A stretch of DNA of 64,000 bases from NCBI RefSeq assembly GCF_002582035.1, contig NZ_NUQE01000023.1, positions 1 through 64,000 of the forward strand, written 5' to 3'. Numbering within the stretch: the stretch's first letter is position 1; every line of letters begins with the position of its first letter. The position numbers and the translations under genes are program-made. Positions 1 to 7,391 of the stretch are shown piece by piece. The DNA is from Bacillus pseudomycoides (GTDB lineage: Bacteria > Bacillota > Bacilli > Bacillales > Bacillaceae_G). The notes under the pieces are model-generated. The model was not told the DNA's origin and did no database searches. It worked only from the letters and a program-made list of their open reading frames with translations.

Positions 1-66
1 GTCCTTGTGTTTCGGTATTGTTTTAGAATTTCTAATGGTGCACCGCCTACAGTCAGCAAACAATAC
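1..66 (-). pseudogene. IS200/IS605-type TnpA C-terminal relic
   Basis: Read on the minus strand, this short stretch encodes LLTVGGAPLEILKQY. This resembles the C-terminal region of IS200/IS605 Y1 transposases (TVGGAP followed by an amphipathic helix). An in-frame stop lies just upstream, and the reading frame slips by about two bases after KQY, so it is a decayed fragment that continues beyond the window edge. There is no start codon or catalytic HUH motif in the window. The assignment is from memory of the family and rests on about 15 residues. Confidence 0.4.
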
Positions 67-238
67 CTTTAAGATCAAAAGTATTCTTTATAATTTCTGT
101 TTCATTTGAGGAAATTCCTTTTTCATTCCTTTGGCTTACGCCAACCAAAATTCATCCCCTCCCTACTCATTGGGCTTCACCCTTCTCATTCCTTGAGGAA
201 GGGGAATTCTTTTGGAAGTATGTTAAAAAAACTTGAAT
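67..238 (-). other. structured non-coding remnant with a GNRA-type hairpin
   Basis: No gene is seen here. On the minus strand there is a purine-rich, repeat-like stretch (GGGAGGGGATGAATTTTGG) followed by a hairpin TTGGC-GTAA-GCCAA, i.e. a five-base stem closed by a GNRA tetraloop. It lies directly upstream of the transposase relic in the same orientation. It may therefore be part of the old IS200/IS605 unit, for example an end structure or guide-RNA-like region. That link is inference. Confidence 0.3.
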
Positions 239-239
239 G

Positions 240-285
240 AAAAAAGAAATCGACTGCTCTATTTCGTGTAACAGCCGATTTCTTC
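240..285 (-). terminator. terminator overlapping the ytkD stop codon
   Basis: AAGAAATCG (244-252) pairs with CGATTTCTT (276-284), and the A-run at 235-245 gives a U-tract on the minus-strand transcript. The stem includes the last codons and stop of ytkD, so the terminator is built into the end of the gene. Confidence 0.7.
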
Positions 286-738
286 TATATGCTGCATTGT
301 GCGCGCTAGTACGTCATCGCGCATAATAAAGCTGAAGCGTCTATTCTCTTTAATATCTTCTGGAATATGTGTTAGTAGTACAGATCCCTTTGTTTCTTCA
401 TAGTGCGTATGTTGTTCTACTGCACTAATTGTTGCAAAATAAATGTTTTTAATGATTATTTTGTCTTTTCCGGATACTTTGTATTGGCCGATATACGTTA
501 AGCTCGACACAATGCCACCCGTTTCTTCATGAACTTCACGAGCTGCCGCTTCTTCCGGTGTTTCCCCGGCTTCTACTTTCCCACCTGGAAATTCAAGACC
601 CCTACGCAAATGATGTGTTAATAACCATTGGTTCCCATATCGACACACAACCCAAACGTGCTTTGGTTCTGGAGAAAATGGGTAACGTTCAAACGATAAT
701 TGTACAGTGTTATGATAGTAATCTTTAAATATGTACAT
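259..738 (-). CDS. ytkD: Nudix nucleoside triphosphatase YtkD
   Basis: This 159-residue Nudix hydrolase resembles B. subtilis YtkD, a (d)NTP/8-oxo-dGTP pyrophosphatase that sanitises the nucleotide pool. The Nudix box runs from about residue 52, starting GGKVEAGETPEEAAAREVHEE, with the REVHEE core intact. Start: ATG at 738, preceded by GGGGAGTAGGGC. There is no signal peptide, so it is presumably cytoplasmic. It is a single gene ending in its own terminator and lies near luxS as in other Bacillus. The Nudix assignment is firm; the exact substrate is inferred from synteny. Confidence 0.88.
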   Translation of the reverse strand: MYIFKDYYHNTVQLSFERYPFSPEPKHVWVVCRYGNQWLLTHHLRRGLEFPGGKVEAGETPEEAAAREVHEETGGIVSSLTYIGQYKVSGKDKIIIKNIYFATISAVEQHTHYEETKGSVLLTHIPEDIKENRRFSFIMRDDVLARTMQHIEEIGCYTK

Positions 739-819
739 GCCCTACTCCCCTATTGATGGTTACAAGTTTCTTACCACAAATTGTAGCACATTCTGACTAG
801 TATGACTAATCTTATCCAA

Positions 820-1134
820 TCATAACCCGTTGATAATCCCCATCTGAGCAATTAATTCTTTCGCTTCATGATCTCCTAATTCATAAATCATTCGATATGC
901 TTCTTGTAGTTGTTCATCATACCGATCATTATTGGAATCATAATCATATTCTATAAACGGTACATGCGAACGCAAGAATGTCCCAAGATCTTCACGATAT
1001 GCATTATCAAAATATTCTCGGATCCTTAGAATTTCCTCATCTGTCGCTTCAATCATAAAACTATATGTATTGGCCGTTTTCACCTGTGAAATTTCACCAT
1101 TTGCAACCGAAACATAGTATGTTTTCTTATCCAT
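820..1134 (-). CDS. conserved acidic small protein, unknown function
   Basis: This 104-residue soluble, acidic protein is rich in Asp, Glu and Tyr and has no signal peptide or membrane segment. It begins with a beta-strand-like stretch (KKTYYVSVANGEISQ) and then looks mostly helical. The start is supported by AAGGGG seven bases before ATG. It sits between ytkD and a bcr1 repeat and is transcribed like ytkD, but an 80-bp gap separates them. I do not recognise the family. Length, a good RBS and codon use make it a real gene. Confidence 0.75.
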   Translation of the reverse strand: MDKKTYYVSVANGEISQVKTANTYSFMIEATDEEILRIREYFDNAYREDLGTFLRSHVPFIEYDYDSNNDRYDEQLQEAYRMIYELGDHEAKELIAQMGIINGL

Positions 1135-1222
1135 AGAACGCCCCTTCTTTCACTTGCTTTACTTTCTATTGTTTTCATTTTTTACAAAAATATGTAAAAA
1201 AATAAGTATGTGCAATGGTAAA

Positions 1223-1378
1223 ATAAAGTGAAACTTCCATCAGTGGGTGTTTTCTTCATCCCCCACTGATGGTTAGTTGAACCAATCGGGCTTTTACGGA
1301 CAGTTACCCCCACCTATCTTCTTTGCTTCTCTCTCAATCTTGAGGTGGGGGTCTTACTGCCCATTAATGCGAGATAAA
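1223..1378 (+). repeat. bcr1-type repeat, full length (156 bp)
   Basis: The element starts at ATAAAGTGAAACTTCCATC and ends at GCGAGATAAA. The five-base ATAAA (TTTAT on the other strand) occurs at both ends, consistent with a target-site duplication. Inside are two inverted repeats: CCATCAGTGGG/CCCACTGATGG, and ACCCCCACCT/AGGTGGGGGT around 1307-1352. The size and ends match my memory of bcr1, a roughly 155-bp B. cereus group repeat. It is the most complete copy in the window. Confidence 0.85.
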
Positions 1379-1393
1379 AAAGGAGGCCTTTAT

Positions 1394-1537
1394 ATGCTAA
1401 AGATATTAATCATAGCGGTCGTTATAGTCATTGTTGTGTTAGTACTCTCAGTGCTAATGATTAATAAAGGATATTCCTATAAACACTCAGTAGATTCTGT
1501 AGAGGATAATCCATATCAAGAAGAAAAGGGCCAGTAA
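1394..1537 (+). CDS. ytzI: YtzI-like small membrane protein
   Basis: This 47-residue protein has one N-terminal hydrophobic helix (about residues 3-24) and a polar, acidic tail containing YSYKHSVDSVEDNPYQ. It resembles Bacillus YtzI, a small membrane protein of unknown role. Start: ATG at 1394 with GGAGG seven bases upstream; longer in-frame extensions would read through the bcr1 repeat and are rejected. The next gene begins two bases after the stop, so the two are probably co-transcribed. The symbol is assigned from sequence resemblance and genomic neighbourhood only. Confidence 0.6.
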   Translation: MLKILIIAVVIVIVVLVLSVLMINKGYSYKHSVDSVEDNPYQEEKGQ

Positions 1538-1538
1538 T

Positions 1539-1772
1539 ATGCTAAAAATATTAAACATTACTTTTTCAGTCATCACGCTATTATTAGCCGTTTTTGGGCT
1601 TTTCACAGATAACATTCCATTCATTTTACCTTATATGTTCACTTCTTTAGGACTCATATTTTTCGCTTCTAGTATTGCAGAATTTCAAAAAAAGCAAACA
1701 CCTGCTGGGATTTTTCTGTTTCTTACTGGTGCATTGGCGTTATATGTTTCTATATCAGAGTTCCTTCTCTAA
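1539..1772 (+). CDS. DUF3953-like small membrane protein
   Basis: This 77-residue protein has three likely membrane helices and almost no soluble part. It starts one base after the ytzI-like stop and is paralogous to the next gene: both begin MLK-L-I and have the same helix spacing and a short charged loop before the last helix. It resembles the Bacillus DUF3953 family, of unknown function. Its RBS (AGAAAAGGGCC) lies in the end of the preceding gene, suggesting coupled translation. Confidence 0.65.
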   Translation: MLKILNITFSVITLLLAVFGLFTDNIPFILPYMFTSLGLIFFASSIAEFQKKQTPAGIFLFLTGALALYVSISEFLL

Positions 1773-1814
1773 ACGAAACACTATTACTACAAAGAAATGA
1801 TAAGGAGTGCTATG

Positions 1815-2045
1815 ATGCTAAAAACACTGCGTATCCTGTTTAGTACAGTTGCTTTAATCTTAGCTACTTGTTCATTTTTCTCTGAAGGTACTCAGTTACT
1901 TCTTTATACACAAACATTCCTAGGTCTTACCTTTCTATTGTGGGGAATTTCTGAAATAAAAGAGCAGCGTAAATTAATGGGGTTTCTCTTTCTAGGTCTT
2001 GCTATCTTTATATTATTTGTCGCCGTGGTAAAAATATCTCGGTAG
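1815..2045 (+). CDS. DUF3953-like small membrane protein (paralogue)
   Basis: This 76-residue hydrophobic protein with three predicted membrane helices is a clear sister of the preceding gene (compare MLKTLRILFS with MLKILNITFS). Two in-frame ATGs occur. The one at 1815 is chosen because it lies seven bases after AAGGAG and restores the paralogue's N-terminus; 1812 is the alternative. Function unknown. The pair plus the ytzI-like gene look like a small membrane-protein operon downstream of the bcr1 repeat. Confidence 0.65.
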   Translation: MLKTLRILFSTVALILATCSFFSEGTQLLLYTQTFLGLTFLLWGISEIKEQRKLMGFLFLGLAIFILFVAVVKISR

Positions 2046-2140
2046 CATTCTCACTCGATATACGGCTGCTCTTCCAACTCTTTATATCGGCGCTTCGACA
2101 CAATATAAAGACCCCGCGACACCATTCGACATACATCAAT

Positions 2141-2170
2141 AAAAAAAGCTGCCTTTCCCAGGCAGCTTTC
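2141..2170 (-). terminator. luxS terminator
   Basis: AAAGCTGCCT / AGGCAGCTTT (2145-2154 and 2160-2169) form a ten-base stem with a five-base loop. The A-run at 2141-2147 gives the U-tract for the minus strand, eight bases past the luxS stop. Confidence 0.9.
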
Positions 2171-2178
2171 CTTCATCA

Positions 2179-2652
2179 TTATCCAAACACTTTCTCAAGT
2201 TCATCTTTATCTTGGCTTAACCAGAAATTCATTAAGCGTTTAGCGCCTTCTAAGTCATGAAGTTTCGCTTGACCGCACTGCGTTTCGTTTGCCGCAGGAA
2301 TTTCTGTAACTTTCACCGCATCTTGTAGTGTTAACTCTAATAAGTCGATGATTTCGCGTACTGTTGGCGTACCGCTTACAACAAGATAATAGCCTGTTTG
2401 GCAGCCCATTGGCGAAATATCAATAATATCAAAATGAGGATAACGATCAATATATTTACGTAAATTAAAGGCTAATAAATGTTCTAACGTATGAATCACA
2501 TCTGGCTTCATCGCTTGCTTATTTGGTTGGCAAAAACGAATATCAAATTTATTTACAATACCGTCTCTACCTACTTGATGAACGCCGCAATGTCTTACAT
2601 AAGGCGCTTTTACAATTGTATGATCTAATTCAAAGCTTTCTACTGATGGCAT
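2179..2652 (-). CDS. luxS: S-ribosylhomocysteine lyase LuxS
   Basis: LuxS cleaves S-ribosylhomocysteine to homocysteine and DPD, the precursor of autoinducer-2, in the activated methyl cycle. The metal-binding H-T-L-E-H motif (H54, H58) and C126 are present, as is the catalytic C84 in PMGCQTG. The protein is 157 residues when started at the second ATG (2652), as is usual for Bacillus LuxS. This start lies about seven bases after GGGAGAG, whereas the upstream ATG at 2658 is too close to it. It is monocistronic, with its own terminator, and divergent from yidD. Confidence 0.97.
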   Translation of the reverse strand: MPSVESFELDHTIVKAPYVRHCGVHQVGRDGIVNKFDIRFCQPNKQAMKPDVIHTLEHLLAFNLRKYIDRYPHFDIIDISPMGCQTGYYLVVSGTPTVREIIDLLELTLQDAVKVTEIPAANETQCGQAKLHDLEGAKRLMNFWLSQDKDELEKVFG

Positions 2653-2741
2653 ATTCATCTCTCCCGCTTTTATTTTTAATCCCTATATATCCAATATGAT
2701 ATAACGGAATTACAAATTAGTAAAGTATTATGTACAGTCCA

Positions 2742-2747
2742 TGCTAT
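2742..2747 (+). promoter_or_regulatory. -10 element for yidD
   Basis: A TATAAT hexamer sits about 35 bases upstream of the yidD start in the luxS-yidD divergent region. No convincing -35 hexamer was seen at the usual spacing. Confidence 0.4.
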
Positions 2748-2781
2748 AATACTTACAGCATATGCAAGAAAGGAGATCGTT

Positions 2782-3012
2782 ATGAAACGCATTTTCATCG
2801 GTATTATTCGCTTTTACCAAAAGTTTATTTCCCCGATGACACCGCCAACATGCCGCTTTCATCCAACGTGTTCTCACTACGGGCTTGAAGCTATTCAAAC
2901 TCACGGCGCATTGAAAGGAAGCTGGCTTACAGTGAAACGAATTTTAAAATGCCACCCGTTTCATCCAGGCGGATTCGATCCTGTACCAGAGAAAAAGCAA
3001 AAAGAGAATTAA
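2782..3012 (+). CDS. yidD: membrane protein insertion efficiency factor YidD
   Basis: This 76-residue YidD family member (YtjA in B. subtilis) is thought to assist YidC-dependent membrane protein insertion at the inner face of the membrane. The characteristic core is complete: amphipathic N-terminus with FYQKFISP, then [15 protein letters not shown], then [25 protein letters not shown] at 2770. The 3' end overlaps the convergent carbonic anhydrase gene by four bases through a shared TTAA. Confidence 0.93.
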   Translation: MKRIFIGIIRFYQKFISPMTPPTCRFHPTCSHYGLEAIQTHGALKGSWLTVKRILKCHPFHPGGFDPVPEKKQKEN

Positions 3013-3572
3013 GCTTCGTAACCATTCATAACAACATCTAACTTTCCAGTGTCCGGATGAATAACAAGTCCATGTACAGGCACTTCTGTTGGCATAAGCG
3101 GATGGTTGCGAAGTATAGAAACACTGTGCTCTACGCTTTCTTCTACACTTGAGAATCCACGTAAAAATCTTTCTAAGTCGATTCCAGAAAAACGAAGCGT
3201 GTCTAGTTTCTCTTCTGAAATACCGCGCTCTTTCATCTTTTCAATCGTGCTGCTCGCTTGAATTTTGGCCATACCGCAATCATGGTGACCGATTACACAT
3301 ACTTCTTCTGCACCAAGTTCATAAACCGCAACTAAAATACTACGCATAATACTTCCAAATGGATGCGAAATAACAGCGCCAGCTACTTTAATAATTTTCA
3401 CATCACCATTACGCATGTTCATCGCTTTTGGCAATAGTTCTACAAGACGTGTGTCCATACATGAAATAATAACCATTTTTTTATTCGGAAATTTTCCTGC
3501 TTCATATTCTTCATACTTTTTACTTGCAACAAACTCCTCATTATATTGCAAAATCTCTTCTAATGTTTTCAT
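3009..3572 (-). CDS. ytiB: beta-class carbonic anhydrase YtiB
   Basis: This 187-residue zinc enzyme interconverts CO2 and bicarbonate. The beta-class ligands are visible: C38 in CMDTR with the D40/R42 dyad, and H96-x-x-C99 in GHHDCG. There is no signal peptide, so it is cytoplasmic. It follows yidD convergently, the same neighbourhood as ytiB in B. subtilis. It is transcribed alone, away from the cytochrome operon. The family call is firm; the symbol is by synteny. Confidence 0.92.
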   Translation of the reverse strand: MKTLEEILQYNEEFVASKKYEEYEAGKFPNKKMVIISCMDTRLVELLPKAMNMRNGDVKIIKVAGAVISHPFGSIMRSILVAVYELGAEEVCVIGHHDCGMAKIQASSTIEKMKERGISEEKLDTLRFSGIDLERFLRGFSSVEESVEHSVSILRNHPLMPTEVPVHGLVIHPDTGKLDVVMNGYEA

Positions 3573-3792
3573 AGTAAACCCCCACTTTCTTCATCTAATC
3601 ACAAACTAAGTGTATCAAATAATGAAAAAAACAAGAAATATATTGCTTTATTCTAAAAATACAATACATTCAGATAACAGCCATAATTCTTCCATAATTC
3701 TCACACAGTTCTGTAACAACTCCCACACACTTTGCTCACATATTCACTATAAACTAACTGTAGATAATGAAAAAAAGGAGTGAATCTTTACT

Positions 3793-5139
3793 ATGTCCGA
3801 CGTTCTGTTACTGAGTCGTTTTCAATTTGCAATTACAATCTTTTATCATTTCTTATTTGTACCGTTAACACTCGGACTTGTTATTTTAGTAGCGTTTATG
3901 GAAACACAATATGCGCGTACATTGAATCCAACGTACCGCAAAATGGCGAACTTTTGGGGTAAATTATTTACCATTAACTTCGTAATGGGAATTATCACTG
4001 GGATTACGATGGAATTCCAATTCGGAACAAACTGGTCTGAGTATTCCAAATACATGGGAGATATTTTTGGTTCTCCCCTTGCGATAGAAGCACTCGTTGC
4101 CTTCTTCTTAGAATCTACTTTCATGGGGATTTGGTTGTTCGGTAAAGATAAAATTTCACCAAAGTTCCGTGCATTCTCTATGTGGATGGTCGCACTTGGA
4201 ACAAATATTTCCGCACTTTGGATCATTACAGCGAACGGCTTTATGCAAAACCCTGTTGGCTATGTAGTCCGCAATGGCCGTGCTGAATTAAATGACTTTT
4301 GGGCACTAATTACAAATCCGTATGCGTGGCATATGTTCTTCCACACTGTTGTTGGTTGTTACATCGTTGGTGCATTCTTCGTTATGGCTATCAGTGCGTA
4401 TCACTTACTACGTAAAAATGAGGTTGCATTCTTTAAAAAATCATTTAAGTACGGTTTAATATTCGGTTTATTTGCAGCAACTGCAACACCTTTCATCGGT
4501 CATGAATCCGGTGCTTTCGCAGCAAAAATGCAGCCTGCAAAAGGTGCAGCAATGGAAGCAGTTTGGGAAACTGGGAAAGGACAAGGCTTCTCCATTATTC
4601 AAATTCCTGATGTAAAAAATGAGAAAAACTTTGAAGCATTAACAATTCCAAAACTCGGTAGCTTCTTCTATACAAACTCATTTGATGGAGAGATTGTCGG
4701 TTTAAAAGATATTCCGAAAGACGAGCGTCCAAACGTGAATCTTGTTTATTACAGCTTCCGTTTAATGGTTGCACTTGGTACATTCTTTATGGCATTAACA
4801 TGGTTTGGCTTCTATTTAATGCGCAAAGGAAAACTAGAAAACTCAAAACGTTTCTTAAAAATTACAATGTGGTCTGTATTACTTCCGTATGTAGCAATTA
4901 ACGCTGGTTGGATTGTTGCAGAAGCAGGACGTCAGCCTTGGACAGTATACAAACTAATGCGAACAGCAGAATCAGTTTCACCAATTTCTGTGCCGCAAAT
5001 TTGGTTCTCTTTAATTAGCTTAGTCTTGTTCTACACTTTACTATTAATTGCTGATGTATACCTTATGTTAAAATTTGCTAAAAAAGGTCCAGCAGCATTA
5101 GAAGAAACGAATCAAGGAGGTGCAGCTCATGTCTCATGA
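3793..5139 (+). CDS. cydA: cytochrome bd-type quinol oxidase subunit I
   Basis: This 448-residue subunit I of a bd-family quinol oxidase is a multi-helix membrane protein that oxidises menaquinol and reduces O2. Visible features are the N-terminal RFQFAITIFYH with the haem-ligand His19, GITMEFQFGTNW, a short Q-loop region, and GRQPWTVYKLMRT near the C-terminus. The position beside luxS-yidD-ytiB matches B. subtilis ythA (a cyanide-insensitive bb' type oxidase), so ythA is an equally good name. RBS AAAAAAGGAG is 12 bases upstream. It overlaps cydB by 11 bases. Confidence 0.92.
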   Translation: MSDVLLLSRFQFAITIFYHFLFVPLTLGLVILVAFMETQYARTLNPTYRKMANFWGKLFTINFVMGIITGITMEFQFGTNWSEYSKYMGDIFGSPLAIEALVAFFLESTFMGIWLFGKDKISPKFRAFSMWMVALGTNISALWIITANGFMQNPVGYVVRNGRAELNDFWALITNPYAWHMFFHTVVGCYIVGAFFVMAISAYHLLRKNEVAFFKKSFKYGLIFGLFAATATPFIGHESGAFAAKMQPAKGAAMEAVWETGKGQGFSIIQIPDVKNEKNFEALTIPKLGSFFYTNSFDGEIVGLKDIPKDERPNVNLVYYSFRLMVALGTFFMALTWFGFYLMRKGKLENSKRFLKITMWSVLLPYVAINAGWIVAEAGRQPWTVYKLMRTAESVSPISVPQIWFSLISLVLFYTLLLIADVYLMLKFAKKGPAALEETNQGGAAHVS

Positions 5140-6157
5140 TACACTTGCAATTATTTGGTTCGTCTTATGGGGCGTAATTTGGACAGTTTACTTTATTCTT
5201 GATGGCTATGCACTCGGTAACGGAATGATTTTCCCATTCGTTACGAAAGATCGCCAAGAACGCAATCAGATGCAAGAAGCAATTGGACCGTTCTGGGGCG
5301 GTAACGAAGTATGGTTAATTACAGCAGGGGGAGCAACGTTTGCTGCTTTCCCAATCACATATGCAAACATGTTCAGTTACCTATACACACCATTATTTTT
5401 AATATTACTTGCTCTGTTCGCTCGTGCAGCAGGACTGGAATTTATGCATAAAGATGATTCACCAGTTTGGCAAAATGTTTGTAAATGGACGTATGCAGTT
5501 GGTAGTTTCTTAATTGCTTTCTTATTCGGCGTTACATTCGCTAACTTGTACTACGGACTACAAATTGGTAAACATGGCTATGAAGGAAATTTACTTAGCT
5601 TATTACATCCTTACGGTATTTTAGGCGGTCTCTTCTTCACTGCAATCTTTGTCGTATCCGGTGCACTTTGGGTTATGATTAAAGCGACTGGTGAAGTATC
5701 GGATCGTGCTTATAAAATTGCCAAACCATTTTCGATGGCAGCAGCAACCATTTTAGCTATCTTCTACGTCGCAACGGCAAACCTTACAAACTTATTCCAA
5801 AACTTTACGGAATACCCTGTACTGTTTATCATTCCGTTACTCGCGATGTTAATGAGTGTCATCACAATCATTATGGTTTACAAACGCAAAATTGGTTTAG
5901 CTTTCACATTTGTTTGCTTAACAATCGCCATGTTTATGGCAACTGGTTTTGCTGGCATGTTCCCAAGAATGCTGCCATCTCGCATTAACGATGCGTACAG
6001 CACAACATTATTCCAAGCAGCAGGCAGTGAACTCAACTTAAAAATTATGTTCTTTGTTGCAATGGTCATGGTACCAATCGTTATTGGCTACCAATTATGG
6101 AGCTACACAATCTTCAAAGAGAAAATTCATAAAGACTCTGCAAAGGGATATCATTAA
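5129..6157 (+). CDS. cydB: cytochrome bd-type quinol oxidase subunit II
   Basis: This 342-residue subunit II is a polytopic membrane protein that stabilises the haems of subunit I. The N-terminus FVLWGVIWTVYFILDGYALG and the following PFWGGNEVWLITAGGATFAAFP are typical CydB motifs. The ATG at 5129 is chosen over the in-frame GTG at 5120 because AAGGAGG (5114-5120) lies eight bases upstream. The gene overlaps cydA, implying translational coupling. No cydCD exporter follows, as in the ythAB arrangement of B. subtilis. Confidence 0.92.
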   Translation: MSHDTLAIIWFVLWGVIWTVYFILDGYALGNGMIFPFVTKDRQERNQMQEAIGPFWGGNEVWLITAGGATFAAFPITYANMFSYLYTPLFLILLALFARAAGLEFMHKDDSPVWQNVCKWTYAVGSFLIAFLFGVTFANLYYGLQIGKHGYEGNLLSLLHPYGILGGLFFTAIFVVSGALWVMIKATGEVSDRAYKIAKPFSMAAATILAIFYVATANLTNLFQNFTEYPVLFIIPLLAMLMSVITIIMVYKRKIGLAFTFVCLTIAMFMATGFAGMFPRMLPSRINDAYSTTLFQAAGSELNLKIMFFVAMVMVPIVIGYQLWSYTIFKEKIHKDSAKGYH

Positions 6158-6202
6158 AATGAAAAAGAAGTCTGTTTTTAGCAGGCTTCTTTTTCATTTT
6201 TA
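6157..6202 (+). terminator. cydAB terminator
   Basis: A long hairpin AATGAAAAAGAAG...CTTCTTTTTCATT ends in a T-run, immediately after the cydB stop. Confidence 0.9.
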
Positions 6203-6245
6203 CCGTGTTAAATTTCCATGTTGGTATTAACTCTTTCTAAATGCC

Positions 6246-6287
6246 AATAAATGTTAACTCGAACTAATAAATGTGTTAACATTTATT
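6246..6287 (+). promoter_or_regulatory. inverted-repeat operator overlapping a promoter
   Basis: AATAAATGTTAAC (6246-6258) and GTTAACATTTATT (6275-6287) are perfect 13-base inverted copies. A third half-site AATAAATG (6266-6273) forms an inner palindrome with the right copy. A possible promoter TTAACT (6254-6259), 17 bases, TAACAT (6277-6282) lies within the array. The layout suggests repression by an unknown dimeric regulator of the two genes that follow. Confidence 0.45.
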
Positions 6288-6308
6288 TAAAATAAAGATT
6301 TTTCGGGG

Positions 6309-6500
6309 GTGCAAAAAATAGATATTAAAAATCGAACAATTATAACTCTCATAGGTAGTTTCCTATTATTTACTTTTGGCACATTTAGAATAATGACAGA
6401 GTCACTATCATCAACATCCTTGTTCGTAGCATATGTATTTGCTATTACTGGTTTTATTGGCATAATAGCTAATGGTTCAAAGCTGAGAAAAATAAGGTAA
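6309..6500 (+). CDS. small two-helix membrane protein, unknown
   Basis: This 63-residue hydrophobic protein has two predicted membrane helices (about 10-27 and 36-56) and a basic C-terminus (KLRKIR). The start is a GTG at 6309 with only a weak purine-rich stretch upstream, so the exact start is uncertain. It ends three bases before the kinase gene and probably shares its transcript. I do not recognise the family. It may be specific to the B. cereus group. Confidence 0.5.
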   Translation: MQKIDIKNRTIITLIGSFLLFTFGTFRIMTESLSSTSLFVAYVFAITGFIGIIANGSKLRKIR

Positions 6501-6503
6501 AGA

Positions 6504-7127
6504 ATGACTTTTTTCAAAGGAGATGCTAATACCTTGAAAGATCATTTCATAACGCTCTTACAATTGATTTCAAATCTTGAGATAGATGGCCGGTTTATTT
6601 TAGGGGTAGATGGGTTAAGCCGTTCTGGCAAAACAACACTTGCGAAAGAACTTAGCGAAGCTGTAAAGGAAAAGAATATCCCTTTCTATGTCTTTCATAT
6701 TGATAACCACATTGTTGAATGTAAAAAGCGTTACAATACAGGACATGAAGAATGGTATGAATATTATCATTTACAGTGGGACATTAATTGGTTACGTGAT
6801 CACTTTTTCGATAAACTCAGATTTTCAAATGATCTTATTCTTCCTTTTTATGATGATGAATCTGATACACAAAGTATTAAGAGCGTAAAACTTCCTAGTA
6901 CTTGTGTAATCGTCATAGAAGGTGTTTTTCTTCAACGTAAAGAGTGGAGAAGTTTCTATGATTATGTAGTGTATTTGGACTGCCCGCGAAATAAGAGATT
7001 TCTTCGTGAAAGTAAACACACACAACAAAATATTTCCAAGTTTCAAAATAGGTATTGGAAAGCAGAAGAATTTTATGTAAATACAGAATTCCCTACAAAA
7101 ATTGCTGATTTGGTTTTACAGGGATAA
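6504..7127 (+). CDS. P-loop kinase, uridine kinase-like
   Basis: This 207-residue soluble P-loop protein carries Walker A GLSRSGKTT after a beta-strand (ILGVDG), as in uridine kinase or phosphoribulokinase-like enzymes. A DxxxH-type motif (HIDNH) and a strand ending CVIVIEGVF follow, then a lid-like basic stretch CPRNKRFLRE. It likely phosphorylates a nucleoside or small metabolite; the substrate cannot be told. Start: the ATG at 6504 has a weak RBS, while a TTG at 6534 has AAAGGAG 11 bases upstream and may be the true start (197 residues). Confidence 0.7.
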   Translation: MTFFKGDANTLKDHFITLLQLISNLEIDGRFILGVDGLSRSGKTTLAKELSEAVKEKNIPFYVFHIDNHIVECKKRYNTGHEEWYEYYHLQWDINWLRDHFFDKLRFSNDLILPFYDDESDTQSIKSVKLPSTCVIVIEGVFLQRKEWRSFYDYVVYLDCPRNKRFLRESKHTQQNISKFQNRYWKAEEFYVNTEFPTKIADLVLQG

Positions 7128-7149
7128 TATTACACTACTAAGAAATACA

Positions 7150-7183
7150 AAAAAACGCATGGATCCTTTCTCCATGCGTTTTT
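7150..7183 (+). terminator. bidirectional terminator
   Basis: AAAAACGCATGGA...TCCATGCGTTTTT forms a perfect stem flanked by A and T runs. It can serve both the kinase gene and the convergent feo operon. Confidence 0.9.
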
Positions 7184-7207
7184 ATATGTTATCTAGGAAT
7201 CTTTGTA

Positions 7208-7375
7208 CTACTTATTCACTGCATGCTTCATATCAGGGCTACAAACGTTGGACTGACATGATTTATTAAGAGAACACGCTGCACATTTTCCTTTTTTACT
7301 TCTCTTTACAAAGTTAATTAACGTATATCCTGCATATCCAAAAACGACAGCTCCAATTAAAATATTGACTATCAT
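7208..7375 (-). CDS. FeoB-associated Cys-rich membrane protein
   Basis: This 55-residue protein has one N-terminal membrane helix (about 2-22) and a basic, Cys-rich tail with CAAC, then SC, then VC (KGKCAACSLNKSCQSNVC). It lies 16 bases after feoB, with AAGGAG overlapping the feoB end. This matches the small FeoB-associated Cys-rich proteins found in Firmicute feo operons, proposed to assist ferrous iron transport in place of FeoC. Its role is inferred from context. Confidence 0.85.
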   Translation of the reverse strand: MIVNILIGAVVFGYAGYTLINFVKRSKKGKCAACSLNKSCQSNVCSPDMKHAVNK

Positions 7376-7391
7376 TATGATACATCTCCTT

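Noticed and set aside
1277-1393. N-terminal extension of the ytzI-like ORF
   Set aside because: It would translate the bcr1 repeat; the ATG at 1394 has a clear SD and gives a normal small membrane protein.
3846-4226. Minus-strand 126-codon ORF inside cydA
   Set aside because: Shadow frame of a strongly supported membrane protein gene, with no RBS.
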